Assembly (NCBI GenBank): GCA_945872615.1
Contig: CAMBZZ010000003.1
Coordinates: 124,001 to 188,000 of the forward strand
Origin: an uncultured Clostridia bacterium
Lineage (GTDB): Bacteria; Bacillota; Clostridia; Christensenellales; UBA3700
Length of the DNA: 64,000 nt
Direction of reading: 5' to 3'
Part shown: in pieces, positions 16,323 through 24,797 of the stretch
Layout of the letters: each line of letters starts with the position of its first letter
Numbering within the stretch: position 1 is the stretch's first letter
Notes under the pieces: model-generated
Seen by the model: only the letters and a program-made list of their open reading frames with translations
Databases searched by the model: none
Told to the model about the DNA's origin: nothing
Made by a program: the position numbers and the translations under genes

Positions 16323-17591
16323 TTAAGCGTTGAGTGCTTGTTCGAGGTCTGCAATGATGTCTTCGGCGTCCTCGATACCCACCGAGAGTCTAATTAGGTT
16401 GTCCTTAATTCCGCAAGCCACCAACTGCTCGTCGGAGAGCTGTCTATGAGTAGTGCTGGCAGGGTGAAGCACGCAAGTTCTCGCGTCGGCAACGTGGGTG
16501 ACGATTTTGGCAAGCTTAAGGTTTTTCATCACCTTATTTGCGGCTTCTCTACCGCCCTTGACGCAAAAAGTCATCATTCCGCCAAAGCCTCTGCCAAGGT
16601 AGTATTTGCAACTACGCTCGTAGCTCGGGTCGGTCTCTAGTCCGTTGTATCTCACCTCTTCTATCTTAGGGTTGCTCACGAGCGCCTTGGCAACGGCAAG
16701 CGCGTTGGCGCTGTGTTTTTCCATTCTAAGATGCAAGGTCTCCGCGCCCATGTTGGTCAAAAAGGCGTTGAACGGGCTCATAGTCGTACCGAGGTCTCGA
16801 AGCAGTTGCACTCTCGCCTTGACTACGAAAGCCTTATTGCCACAATCTCTGGTGTATACCATTCCGTGATAGCTTGCGTCGGGCTCGTTGAACATTGGAT
16901 AGCGAGGATTGCCCACGAAGTCGAAATTGCCTCCGTCGACGATAATTCCGCCCACGCAACAAGCGTGTCCGTCTATATATTTGGTGGTAGAATGAAGCAC
17001 CACGTTGGCGCCGAGCTCCAGCGGTCTGCACAAGATAGGGGTGGCAAGAGTGTTGTCCACGTAGAGCAAAATGCCGTACTTTTTAGCAATAGCAGAAAAC
17101 TTGTCAAAGTCAAAAATCGTCATTGCAGGGTTGGCAACGGTTTCGCCAAAGATGACCTTGGTCTTGTCGTCCACCAATTTTTCAATCTCACCCATGTCGG
17201 CGTCGGGGTCTACGAAACGGGTTTCTATGCCCGACCTTCTCAACGTAACGTTGAGTAGATTGAAGGTGCCGCCGTAGATTTTGTTGACGGCTACTATATT
17301 GTCGCCTGCGTTGCACACGTTGAGGATAGCAAGTAATGCTGCAGCTTGTCCCGATGAGGTAGCCAGCGCTCCCACACCGCCTTCGAGCAAAGCGATTTTG
17401 TCTTCAAAATAATTGACGGTAGGGTTACCGAGACGGGTGTACATAAATCCGGGGTCTTTGAGGTCAAACACGTCGGCGAGTTGCTCTGGCGTGTCGTAAG
17501 CAAAGGTCGTGCTTTGATAAATCGGCAAAACTCTCGCTTCACCGTTCTTTGGGCTATAACCGCCTTGTACGCAATTAGTATCTATCTTCAT
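16323..17591 (-). CDS. metY: O-acetylhomoserine sulfhydrylase (PLP enzyme)
   Basis: 422 aa. Cys/Met-metabolism PLP enzyme that makes homocysteine from O-acetylhomoserine and sulfide. Features: YTRLGNPTVNYFEDKIALLEGG, the SSGQAA phosphate-binding turn, and the PLP lysine in HSTTKYIDGH. The length (over 420) and insertion around the DASYHGM region favour MetY over cystathionine gamma-synthase. The start at 17591 is chosen for AAGGAG 6 nt upstream; an in-frame ATG at 17612 would overlap smpB. It lies between smpB (10-nt gap) and metA (24-nt gap). Confidence 0.93.
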   Translation of the reverse strand: MKIDTNCVQGGYSPKNGEARVLPIYQSTTFAYDTPEQLADVFDLKDPGFMYTRLGNPTVNYFEDKIALLEGGVGALATSSGQAAALLAILNVCNAGDNIVAVNKIYGGTFNLLNVTLRRSGIETRFVDPDADMGEIEKLVDDKTKVIFGETVANPAMTIFDFDKFSAIAKKYGILLYVDNTLATPILCRPLELGANVVLHSTTKYIDGHACCVGGIIVDGGNFDFVGNPRYPMFNEPDASYHGMVYTRDCGNKAFVVKARVQLLRDLGTTMSPFNAFLTNMGAETLHLRMEKHSANALAVAKALVSNPKIEEVRYNGLETDPSYERSCKYYLGRGFGGMMTFCVKGGREAANKVMKNLKLAKIVTHVADARTCVLHPASTTHRQLSDEQLVACGIKDNLIRLSVGIEDAEDIIADLEQALNA

Positions 17592-17601
17592 ATGCTTCTC
17601 C

Positions 17602-18063
17602 TTATTTAGCATTATATTGTTTTATTTGTCTCTCCACGTCGCGTTTGGTCTGCTTTTCCGCCAGAGACCTTCTCTTATCGTGGAGCTCTTTACCTTTGGC
17701 AAGTCCCACTTCCACCTTGACCAAGCCTTGCTTAAAGTAAACCTTGGTCGGCACTAGAGTGTAGCCCTTTTGGGTGACGTAGCCTCTCAGTTTGTTTATC
17801 TCTCTTTTGTTCATCAGCAGTTTGCGTTTTCTTCTGCTGTCCACGTTAAAGAAACTGCCCTTTTCGTAAGGCGCGATATGTGTGTTGATTAGCCACATTT
17901 CCCCTTCCACGATAGTGCAAAAACTGTCTTTGATATTGATATGCCCCTGCCTTATCGACTTAACCTCGCTACCCACCAGCACTATGCCCGCCTCTAAGGT
18001 ATCCTCGATAAAATAATCGAAGTAGGCTTTTTTGTTATTTTCAATTATCTTGATACTGTCCAT
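17602..18063 (-). CDS. smpB: SsrA-binding protein SmpB
   Basis: 153 aa, normal length. SmpB binds the tRNA-like end of tmRNA and brings it to stalled ribosomes. The family's conserved features are [38 protein letters not shown] and the basic tail [19 protein letters not shown] that reaches the decoding centre. The first gene of the smpB-metY-metA unit; ssrA itself lies just beyond metA on the same strand. A TATAAT-like sequence lies at about 18071 on the minus strand, but no clear -35 accompanies it. Confidence 0.96.
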   Translation of the reverse strand: MDSIKIIENNKKAYFDYFIEDTLEAGIVLVGSEVKSIRQGHINIKDSFCTIVEGEMWLINTHIAPYEKGSFFNVDSRRKRKLLMNKREINKLRGYVTQKGYTLVPTKVYFKQGLVKVEVGLAKGKELHDKRRSLAEKQTKRDVERQIKQYNAK

Positions 18064-18449
18064 CTTTATTATTATATACTCTTTTTTTTATTTTGTATAG
18101 AGTTATTTTTACTTAGCTATAGTGCCGTCAAGTTTAACGCGTTTCTTTTTAGCGCAAGCTATTGTTTTCTACACTCTTGCCGTAACTCAAGATTGTCGTC
18201 ATTGCGGTATAGCGTAGACCAAGTAGGTTGTCATTCCGAGCGAGCAAAGCAAGCGTAGGAATCTCTATCCTATAAAAAGCCGTCCTATGTCATTGCGATA
18301 ATATCCTTGTCATTGCGAGGAACGGAGTGACGTGGCAATCTCATCCGTTTATTAGCCGTCCCTGTGCAAGGGAAGGGGGACCACCGTAGGTGGTGGAAGG
18401 GTTGGTTGTATCACGGCGATTATACTTCTCGTTCCCTTCCAATTAGGTC
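18064..18449. repeat. Repeat-filled intergenic region (families A and B)
   Basis: Contains an A element with ATTCC/GGAAT arms (18231-18265), an A element with ATTGC/GCAAT arms (18309-18342) and a B element (about 18357-18405) whose centre is ACCACC-GTA-GGTGGT (18380-18394). No gene is visible. Confidence 0.8.
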
Positions 18450-18482
18450 AAAAAAATTCCCTTGCCTATTGCGACAAGGGAA
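18450..18482 (-). terminator. Intrinsic terminator of secG
   Basis: On the minus strand TTCCCTTG pairs with CAAGGGAA and is followed by seven T. It lies about 20 nt after the secG stop. Confidence 0.85.
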
Positions 18483-18500
18483 CTCGATTTTTAGATTTCG

Positions 18501-18797
18501 TTATACTTCGAGATAAGTGATAAAGAACAATACCGAAAGCACCAAGAACAAAACGCCCATTACTATGGTAAGTTTTTTCAATATGCTTTCTTTGGACTTT
18601 GCCTTATTCTTGCCCGCATAAGTTTCGGTTTCTTGTCCGCCAATTACGCCTATATTATCGTTAGTACCCTTTTGCATCAAAACGATTACGATAGCAGCCA
18701 CACTCACCAAAGTCATAATTATTTGGATAGTAGGACGCAACCAGTTGGTTACTTCTGCCGGTATCAATGCAGCCGAGAGCATGTACATAAAGTTCAT
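18501..18797 (-). CDS. secG: Protein translocase subunit SecG
   Basis: 98 aa. Two membrane helices (about 20-42 and 72-95 from the chosen start) flank a polar loop with VLMQKGTNDNIGVIGG, the SecG signature; SecG assists SecYE in protein export. The start is the ATG at 18797 because GGAGG lies 10 nt upstream; the earlier TTG at 18806 would be too close to that site. Single gene with its own terminator. Confidence 0.88.
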   Translation of the reverse strand: MNFMYMLSAALIPAEVTNWLRPTIQIIMTLVSVAAIVIVLMQKGTNDNIGVIGGQETETYAGKNKAKSKESILKKLTIVMGVLFLVLSVLFFITYLEV

Positions 18798-19866
18798 CAA
18801 TAACAATCCTCCATTTTTTGATTGCTAACCTATCATAGCATACCGATTGTCAAATTTCAACTGTTTTTTATCAATTTTTGGCTTTTTTATGGCTTTTCAT
18901 CCCCCAAAGCGCAGTTTTGGGTGTTTTCAAATCCTTACAAAGTGCGTACTTTCCCTGCAATTCCTCTGTTTTTCATCGCGCCCGATGCATTTTGCGTTAG
19001 CAAAACTGAAAGGTGACAATCTCAACCGCTTTATGTCATTGCGTTGTGTACATTGGCAATCTCTATCCTTGTTTAGCCTCCTTTGTGTAAAGAGAGGTGT
19101 CAACGCAGTTGACGGAGGGATTGTCCTACTGTCATTCCGTTGTGCACCGACCAACTAGTTATGTCATTGCGGTGGAGCGTAGCGTAACTTGGCAATCTCT
19201 ATCCTTTTATATCCTTCTTTGTGCAAAGGGGGCTGTCTGCCTTGCGGACTGGGGATTGCCATACCTTGTCATTCCGTTGTGCACCGACCAACTAGTTATG
19301 TCATTGCGAGGCTTTGAAATAGCCGCGGCAATCTCAGCCGCTTTATGTCATTGCGGTGGAGCGTAGCGTAACTTGGCAATCTCTATCCTTGTTTAGCCTC
19401 CTTTTTGCAAAGAGAGGTGTAACGCAGTTGACGGAGGGATTGTCCTACTGTCATTCCGTTGTGCACCGACCAACTAGTTATGTCATTGCGGTGGAGCGTA
19501 GCGTAACTTGGCAATCTCTATCCTTTTATATCCTTCTTTGTGCAAAGGGGGCTGTCTGCCTTGCGGACTGGGGATTGCCATACCTTGTCATTCCGTTGTG
19601 CACCGACCAACTAGTTATGTCATTGCGAGGCTTTGAAATAGCCGCGGCAATCTCAGCCGCTTTATGTCATTGCGGTGGAGCGTAGCGTAACTTGGCAATC
19701 TCATCCTTATAAAAAGCCTCCCCTGTGCAAGGGGAGGGGGACCACCAAAGGTGGTGGAAGGGTTGTAAGTCCCGTAAATACAAGTCGACATAGATAGACT
19801 ATACAAGTTGTAACGGAAAACGCCCCTCCCGAATACAATACTCTAGACCAATCAAAGGAGCATATT
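18798..19866. repeat. Repeat array with a 319-bp tandem duplication
   Basis: No gene. About 19055-19373 is repeated as 19374-19692 with very few differences. Each unit contains A elements, a B element with GTCAAC-GCA-GTTGAC or its relative (19099-19113), a B element with GTCTGC-CTT-GCGGAC (19235-19249) and an A element with GGCT...AGCC (19310-19324). Two almost identical open frames here are by-products of the duplication. A final B element with ACCACC/GGTGGT lies at about 19725-19765. Confidence 0.85.
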
Positions 19867-20376
19867 ATGAATACCGAACAATACTGTTTATCACTACCTT
19901 ATCCCGAGCTTACGGGATATTTATCCCCCAAAGAAGTCCGCTGTCTCGTAGACGACTACGGCGGTCGCAAGGGCGAAACCACGGCTGTTATGCAATACGT
20001 ATATCAACATTACATATTAGATACTCAGTATCCCGAGATAGGCGACGCGCTCATGGGCATAGCCATCACGGAGATGCACCACCACGAACTTCTCGGCGAA
20101 GCAATCGTAATGGCGGGCGGCGACCCAATCATTGCGGGAAGCACTTGTTTTTGGTCGGGTAGCAACGTCAATTACGTCAAAAACCCCGTCGCCGTTTTGC
20201 GTGCTAATATCGAAGCCGAACGGCAAGCAATCGCCAAATATCGTCGCACTATCGAGTGTGTATCCAACCCTTCTCTCAAAGACCTCATCTCCCGCATAAT
20301 AATGGACGAAGAGTTGCACATCTCCATATTCCAAGACTTGCTCAGCGGGCTGTCGCAAGAGCCGACGCCATACTAA
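19867..20376 (+). CDS. Ferritin-like diiron protein
   Basis: 169 aa. Two helical metal-binding segments: GIAITEMHHHELLGEAI (about residues 60-76) and RIIMDEELHISIFQDLL (about 140-156), plus E-rich ANIEAERQAIAKYR, fit a ferritin-like four-helix bundle related to rubrerythrin and Mn-catalase-like spore proteins. No rubredoxin domain is present. It may store or detoxify iron or peroxide; the specific family is not certain. AAGGAG lies 7 nt before ATG. Single gene with a perfect palindromic terminator directly after the stop. Confidence 0.75.
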   Translation: MNTEQYCLSLPYPELTGYLSPKEVRCLVDDYGGRKGETTAVMQYVYQHYILDTQYPEIGDALMGIAITEMHHHELLGEAIVMAGGDPIIAGSTCFWSGSNVNYVKNPVAVLRANIEAERQAIAKYRRTIECVSNPSLKDLISRIIMDEELHISIFQDLLSGLSQEPTPY

Positions 20377-20402
20377 AAAAGTCGATACGTATCGACTTTT
20401 TT
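20375..20402 (+). terminator. Perfect 28-nt palindromic terminator
   Basis: AAAAAAGTCGATAC followed by its exact inverse GTATCGACTTTTTT, centre 20388/20389. It overlaps the stop of the ferritin-like gene by two bases and can act in both directions. Confidence 0.85.
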
Positions 20403-20453
20403 GACCTAATTCCCATAGTAGGGCAAAGACCTATAACTTTACCCTTCCCCAAC

Positions 20454-20482
20454 AAAAAGACCGAACGTCGTTCGGTCTTTTT
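20454..20482 (-). terminator. Bidirectional terminator after the HTH gene
   Basis: GACCGAAC-GTC-GTTCGGTC flanked by A5 and T5. Serves the XRE gene on the minus strand. Confidence 0.85.
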
Positions 20483-20704
20483 CTATGCTTTCCATTCGTC
20501 GCATATACCCAATATATAATCGCTTGAAACGTCTAAAACACGGCACAACTTTGCCAAAGTGTCAAGTGCCGGAAAAATATCTTTACACATATATTTAGAA
20601 ACCGTTTGCGGAGAAACACCAATTAATTTAGCTATCTCTTTTTGTTCAATTCCGCTATTCTTAATTGCTTCCCTCAGTCTTTTTTGTATATCTACCAATT
20701 CCAT
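20483..20704 (-). CDS. XRE-family helix-turn-helix regulator
   Basis: 73 aa, a bare Cro/C1-type DNA-binding domain. The HTH is KEIAKLIGVSPQTVSKYM (residues 22-39), followed by TLAKLCRVLDVSSDYILG typical of the fold. No effector domain. It is divergent from the zinc-ribbon gene at 20831, and the intergenic region has AATCG-centred repeats that overlap the promoter of that gene. Repression of the divergent pair is a reasonable inference. GGTGAG precedes ATG. Confidence 0.88.
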   Translation of the reverse strand: MELVDIQKRLREAIKNSGIEQKEIAKLIGVSPQTVSKYMCKDIFPALDTLAKLCRVLDVSSDYILGICDEWKA

Positions 20705-20728
20705 ATTCTCACCTTCTTCTAAAAAATA

Positions 20729-20781
20729 ATCGCATATTATGCGTTTTTAGTCTTGACAATCGTATATTAGGTGATTATAAT
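20729..20781 (+). promoter_or_regulatory. Consensus promoter with putative operators
   Basis: TTGACA (20753-20758), 17-nt spacer, TATAAT (20776-20781): a perfect sigma-A promoter for the zinc-ribbon gene. AATCGCATATTATGCG (20729-20744) and the related AATCGTATATTAGG (20759-20772, in the spacer) are candidate binding sites of the adjacent HTH protein. Confidence 0.75.
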
Positions 20782-20830
20782 AAAATAAAGTTTTAACTTT
20801 TCAATACAATTTATACTTAGGAGGTGTATT

Positions 20831-21070
20831 ATGGGAATTTTTTCTTCACTCAAAAGAGGTTTCTTAGAAATCTTTTCGGACGAAATCGATCCATTGGTTT
20901 GTCCACACTGCGGCTTACATATTGTCAGCCAACCAATCAAAAAGAAATGTTGCAGGTGTGGCAGCATAAATACCGTTGCGTGGGTTGACAAACTACCTGT
21001 TTGCACAGTATGTGGCAACCATTCTTTTGAACGCTTTTGCCCTAGATGTGGCAAGAGTCTCGATGACTAA
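20831..21070 (+). CDS. Small zinc-ribbon protein
   Basis: 79 aa. Three or four pairs of knuckle cysteines: CPHCG (about residue 24), CCRCG (about 40), CTVCG (about 58) and CPRCG (about 70), the arrangement of two zinc ribbons. The N-terminal GIFSSLKRGFLEIF is amphipathic. Such proteins bind nucleic acid or partner proteins; no more can be said. AGGAGG is 6 nt before ATG. It is followed 14 nt later by a lipoprotein gene, so the two form one unit under the strong promoter at 20753. Confidence 0.75.
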   Translation: MGIFSSLKRGFLEIFSDEIDPLVCPHCGLHIVSQPIKKKCCRCGSINTVAWVDKLPVCTVCGNHSFERFCPRCGKSLDD

Positions 21071-21084
21071 AAAGGAGTTTACTT

Positions 21085-21879
21085 ATGAAAAAAATAATAA
21101 CAAGTACAATGATAATAATTATAGTAATATGTCTTTGCTTTACTTCAACAGGATGCATGGACTTTCTCTTTTCTGCGTTAGGGTTAGGGAGTGACGATTC
21201 AGAATCAGAAAATAACAAGATAGTTTTACAGATTCATGTCAACGAAGAAACATTATCGGTAAACGCTTACGAAGATGAACAAGTTACAATAGAAAAACTA
21301 GCTATCAAACAAGGATACTATCTTACCGGTTATTTTGACGCTCCCGAAGGCGGTACAAAATATTTTGATAGCAACGGCAATTCTCTCAGTGTTTGGTCCA
21401 AGAGCAATCCTATCGAGTTTTACGCACAATGGGGAGGTATTGATAACTATGTTTTATGTGAAAATTTAGTTTGGTCCAAAAACTATTACAAGTTTTATTC
21501 GAATACATACTTTACAATTATACTTAATGATGGAGATGAAATTAGTGCTATAGCAGGCAACCTATCTCGAAAAATACACCTGTCAATAAATTTCAAGATG
21601 TCTTGTCCTGACTATAAAACGTGGGACTGTTCCCTATATATTGTAGATGATGACACTTCGGCAGGTGAAATACATAATAAAACATACTTTACATTAAACG
21701 GCTCAGAATATAACACTTTTTCTTTTGAAATGGATGTTAGTGCTAAAGCCTTTTCCAAAGGCACACAAAACGGCAAAACGGTATATAGAACTCACCTGAA
21801 ATTTAATGGGTCTAACGTATATCCTTCATATGTGAAAGATCTAAGTGTTTCCGCATATTTCGTTCCTCAAGATATTTAA
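21085..21879 (+). CDS. Putative lipoprotein with InlB-type repeat
   Basis: 264 aa. Signal peptide of about 23 residues ending in TSTGC (lipobox). Residues about 55-110 (LAIKQGYYLTGYFDAPEGG to FYAQW) match the beta-grasp InlB B-repeat/Flg_new type seen on clostridial surface proteins. The C-terminal 150 residues are a beta-rich domain I do not recognise. AAGGAG precedes ATG. It is co-oriented with the zinc-ribbon gene and ends at a strong terminator. Confidence 0.75.
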   Translation: MKKIITSTMIIIIVICLCFTSTGCMDFLFSALGLGSDDSESENNKIVLQIHVNEETLSVNAYEDEQVTIEKLAIKQGYYLTGYFDAPEGGTKYFDSNGNSLSVWSKSNPIEFYAQWGGIDNYVLCENLVWSKNYYKFYSNTYFTIILNDGDEISAIAGNLSRKIHLSINFKMSCPDYKTWDCSLYIVDDDTSAGEIHNKTYFTLNGSEYNTFSFEMDVSAKAFSKGTQNGKTVYRTHLKFNGSNVYPSYVKDLSVSAYFVPQDI

Positions 21880-21892
21880 TTGACCAAACAAT

Positions 21893-21926
21893 AAAACAGC
21901 GTTCCTTTCATTAGGAACGCTGTTTT
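21893..21926 (+). terminator. Bidirectional terminator between lipoprotein and phosphohexomutase genes
   Basis: AAAACAGCGTTCCT pairs with AGGAACGCTGTTTT around TTCATT. It can end both convergent transcripts. Confidence 0.9.
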
Positions 21927-21940
21927 TATTTTGCTATTCA

Positions 21941-23683
21941 TCAAATCATCTCGGATATTGCCGTCATAATCTTTAGGTTTTTCTCGGCTGCGGTTTGCTT
22001 GTCGCCCGCGTTGGTGGATACGTAAATCTTTAATTTCGGCTCCGTTCCGCTTGGTCTTACGCAAGCCCACTCGTCGTTTCCCAAATCCCACTTGACCACG
22101 TTGGTCTTAGGTAGGTCTACGTCTTCGACGGTGCCGTCGGAGTTATACTTCTTGCTTACGTTGAGGTCGGTCTTGCTGACAACCTTTACGCCCGCGATCT
22201 CTTTTAGCTGACTTTGACGGAACTTAGTCATAATGTCCGCCATATTTTGCATACCGTCAAGCCCCTTGAAGAAAATCGACTTACTGTTCTCTACGAAGTA
22301 GCCGAACTTGCCAAAGAGCTCTTGGAGCTTGTCGTAAACTTTGACGCCCATGTCGGTGTAGTAGCACACCATTTCGGCAAAGAGCATGCTTGCCACCACG
22401 GCGTCCTTATCCCTTGCATGCGTGCCGGAGAGGTATCCGTAACTCTCCTCGTAGCCGAACAAGAAGGTGCTTTCTCCGCTACTCTCCCACTCCTTAATCT
22501 TTTCGCCTATAAACTTAAACCCCGTCAACACGTCGTATACTCTCACGCCGTAGCTGCGAGCAATTCTATCGGCAAGGCTAGTGGTTACGATAGTTTTGAC
22601 GACGGCAGGATTGGACGGCATAGTCCCATCTTCCTCGCGTCTTGACAAAATGTAGTTCATCAACATTGCGCCTATTTGGTTGCCGTTGAGCAGCACGAAT
22701 TTTCCTTGGTCATCCCTAACGGCAACGCCCATTCTGTCGCAGTCGGGGTCGGTGCCGATGACTATATCGCTGCCGAGTTTGTCGGCGAGTTTTATACCCA
22801 TGCTAAGCGCCTCGCTCTGCTCTGGGTTAGGCACGCTGACCGTTCTAAACTCGGTATCGGGGTACTTTTGTTCCTCTACCACGTTGACCTCTATGCCCAT
22901 TCTGGCAAGAATAGTCGTCACGGGTATCCAGCCCGAGCCGTGGATAGGGCTATACACGATTTTTATATCTTTGCCCACTCTCTTCACCGAGTCGGGAGAT
23001 AGTCCCAACTTCTCGATAGTGTCGTAGTAAGCGTTGTCCACGCCCATTCCCACCACGGTGATATTTTCGCCAAGCTCATAATTGTCCTTGCCCATAATAT
23101 CGTCGTGGCTCGTCGACTTGACGTCTTGCAACTCTATGCCGAAGTAGTCGGCTTGGTCGATATATTCCACCACTTTTTTGGTAGCCTCGGGAGACATTTG
23201 CGCGCCGTCGTCGCCGTAAACTTTATATCCGTTGTACTCTTTCGGATTGTGGCTGGCGGTAATCATAACGCCTGCGATACAACCGAGGTGTCTAACTGCA
23301 AAGGAGCACATCGGTACGGGTCTTACGTTTTCAAACAATCTAACGTTTATACCGTTTTTAGCCAGCACTCTTGCGGTGGTCAGAGCAAACTCAAAGGACA
23401 TTCTACGCGTATCGTAAGACACGATGACGCCCATCTCGGCTTGCTTTTTGCCAAGAGAGAGTATGTACTTGGCAAGGCCGAGGCTTGCTCTAGCCACGGT
23501 ATATACGTTCATGTTGCTTATACCCATGCCGATAGTACCGCGCATACCTGCGGTACCAAAGGCGAGCGGTAGAGTAAATCTCTCCTTCATTTCCTTTTCG
23601 TCACCGCCGATAGCAACCATCTCGGCTAGATACTTTTCTTCAACGTTGTTTTTCCAATAATTGTAATTTTCTTGATAGTTCAT
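21941..23683 (-). CDS. Phosphoglucomutase/phosphomannomutase
   Basis: 580 aa, alpha-D-phosphohexomutase superfamily, the size of PgcA-type phosphoglucomutases. Catalytic serine in TASHNP; metal site GTDPDCDRMG; sugar-binding GYEESYG; phosphate-binding RPSGTEPK near the end. It interconverts hexose 6- and 1-phosphates and so feeds sugar-nucleotide synthesis, including the polysaccharide genes farther on. The ATG at 23683 is chosen for GAGGAG 6 nt upstream; a longer frame would overlap the VanW gene. Last gene of the operon beginning with tilS. Confidence 0.93.
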   Translation of the reverse strand: MNYQENYNYWKNNVEEKYLAEMVAIGGDEKEMKERFTLPLAFGTAGMRGTIGMGISNMNVYTVARASLGLAKYILSLGKKQAEMGVIVSYDTRRMSFEFALTTARVLAKNGINVRLFENVRPVPMCSFAVRHLGCIAGVMITASHNPKEYNGYKVYGDDGAQMSPEATKKVVEYIDQADYFGIELQDVKSTSHDDIMGKDNYELGENITVVGMGVDNAYYDTIEKLGLSPDSVKRVGKDIKIVYSPIHGSGWIPVTTILARMGIEVNVVEEQKYPDTEFRTVSVPNPEQSEALSMGIKLADKLGSDIVIGTDPDCDRMGVAVRDDQGKFVLLNGNQIGAMLMNYILSRREEDGTMPSNPAVVKTIVTTSLADRIARSYGVRVYDVLTGFKFIGEKIKEWESSGESTFLFGYEESYGYLSGTHARDKDAVVASMLFAEMVCYYTDMGVKVYDKLQELFGKFGYFVENSKSIFFKGLDGMQNMADIMTKFRQSQLKEIAGVKVVSKTDLNVSKKYNSDGTVEDVDLPKTNVVKWDLGNDEWACVRPSGTEPKLKIYVSTNAGDKQTAAEKNLKIMTAISEMI

Positions 23684-23738
23684 ATCATTCTCCTCAATAT
23701 CAAGATTATAACACGCCCGCGAGCTTTTTTCAATACAT

Positions 23739-24794
23739 TTACGGGCGTTTGACACATATTTTTCCACGGCTCGGTTTGTACGTGTCTACTCTTAGCAATT
23801 TGCTTTCCACTTCCACGTCGCCTTTGTACTTTTTGCGCACGGCTTGCGAGCGAAATCCGTTCTTTTCTTGTCTAAGCACCACGTATTGACCTTCGCCGTC
23901 CTCTCTAATCTCGCCCATACCCTCTAGGGTCGCACTATACACCACTTCGGGGGCGGTGGGTGGCAAAACTTCCAAGATCGTACTCTCTATCTTATAGGTA
24001 TATTCGGTAGGCGCGCCGTATATCCGAAAGGTTACCGTCTTGTCCGCGACTTTGCCGTTGACCACCACGTCGTATCCGCTGTCGTTGACAAGTATCATGT
24101 CTGTATATTCACTCACGGTAGCGTCTTGGCTCAATTCGCAATACGACGACGGCAGAGAGTGATTGACGACTTGTTCCGTTCCCAAGCCCGCTCTTATCCA
24201 AGCGTTGTATAGCGTAGTGGACACTTGACACACGCCTCCGCCCACACCGTCGACGTATTCTCCCCAAAGAATGACCTTAGCGTTGGCGTATCCTCGTTCC
24301 TCCGTTCTTGCTCCCACGATAGTGTTAAAACTTAGTTTCTCGCCCGCCTTTATCACCAGCCAGCTAAAGTTGCCCGTAGCCAAGGTAATATTGTGTATTC
24401 TTCCTTGCGATGAAGTGGCGAAAGAAGTAGAAAATGTCGATATGTTTTGAGTTTTCGGACTAAAATTGCCCACCAACCTCTCTATTTCACCGTCTTGTTC
24501 CAACGCGATTTTCATGAGTTTTTTGCAACGTTTGCGTATCTTTTCTTTAGTCGTCTTGCCGCTGTCGTACGCGACTTTTTCATCGTTGTAGACAGCACTC
24601 TCACCATCCACCCACAGCGACGTAGGACGTTCATCGCAATTTGATAGTGCGTCGTCGGTCGCATTCAACTTGCTTACCGCAATACGACACGGCGACAGAG
24701 ATACAAAAAGCAGACCTATTGTCAATAGGACTGCCACGATGAATATCAGACTTGTCGTTTTTTTATTTTGTCTCACAAGTCTATTATGCGTCAA
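23739..24794 (-). CDS. VanW-family protein
   Basis: 351 aa. One N-terminal membrane helix (about 15-38), then an extracellular VanW domain with FNTIVGARTEERGYANAKVI and the GGGVCQVSTTLYNAW core. The C-terminal part may hold a G5-like segment (LRQEKNGFRSQAVRKKYKG). VanW proteins are linked to the cell wall but lack a proven activity. The predicted start is TTG 24794, three nt after the PHP gene stop and without a clear ribosome site, so translation is probably coupled. Confidence 0.85.
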   Translation of the reverse strand: MTHNRLVRQNKKTTSLIFIVAVLLTIGLLFVSLSPCRIAVSKLNATDDALSNCDERPTSLWVDGESAVYNDEKVAYDSGKTTKEKIRKRCKKLMKIALEQDGEIERLVGNFSPKTQNISTFSTSFATSSQGRIHNITLATGNFSWLVIKAGEKLSFNTIVGARTEERGYANAKVILWGEYVDGVGGGVCQVSTTLYNAWIRAGLGTEQVVNHSLPSSYCELSQDATVSEYTDMILVNDSGYDVVVNGKVADKTVTFRIYGAPTEYTYKIESTILEVLPPTAPEVVYSATLEGMGEIREDGEGQYVVLRQEKNGFRSQAVRKKYKGDVEVESKLLRVDTYKPSRGKICVKRP

Positions 24795-24797
24795 TAT

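Noticed and set aside
17592..17612. Earlier ATG for metY
   Set aside because: It would overlap the smpB end and has no ribosome site, whereas ATG 17591 is preceded by AAGGAG.
16299..18130. SAM or T-box riboswitch controlling the met genes
   Set aside because: Gaps between smpB, metY and metA are only 10 and 24 nt, and nothing upstream of smpB resembles either riboswitch.
19097..19685. Two nearly identical open frames of 89 and 109 codons
   Set aside because: They run through the A and B repeats and are copies of each other only because of the 319-bp tandem duplication. No ribosome site and no protein-like composition.
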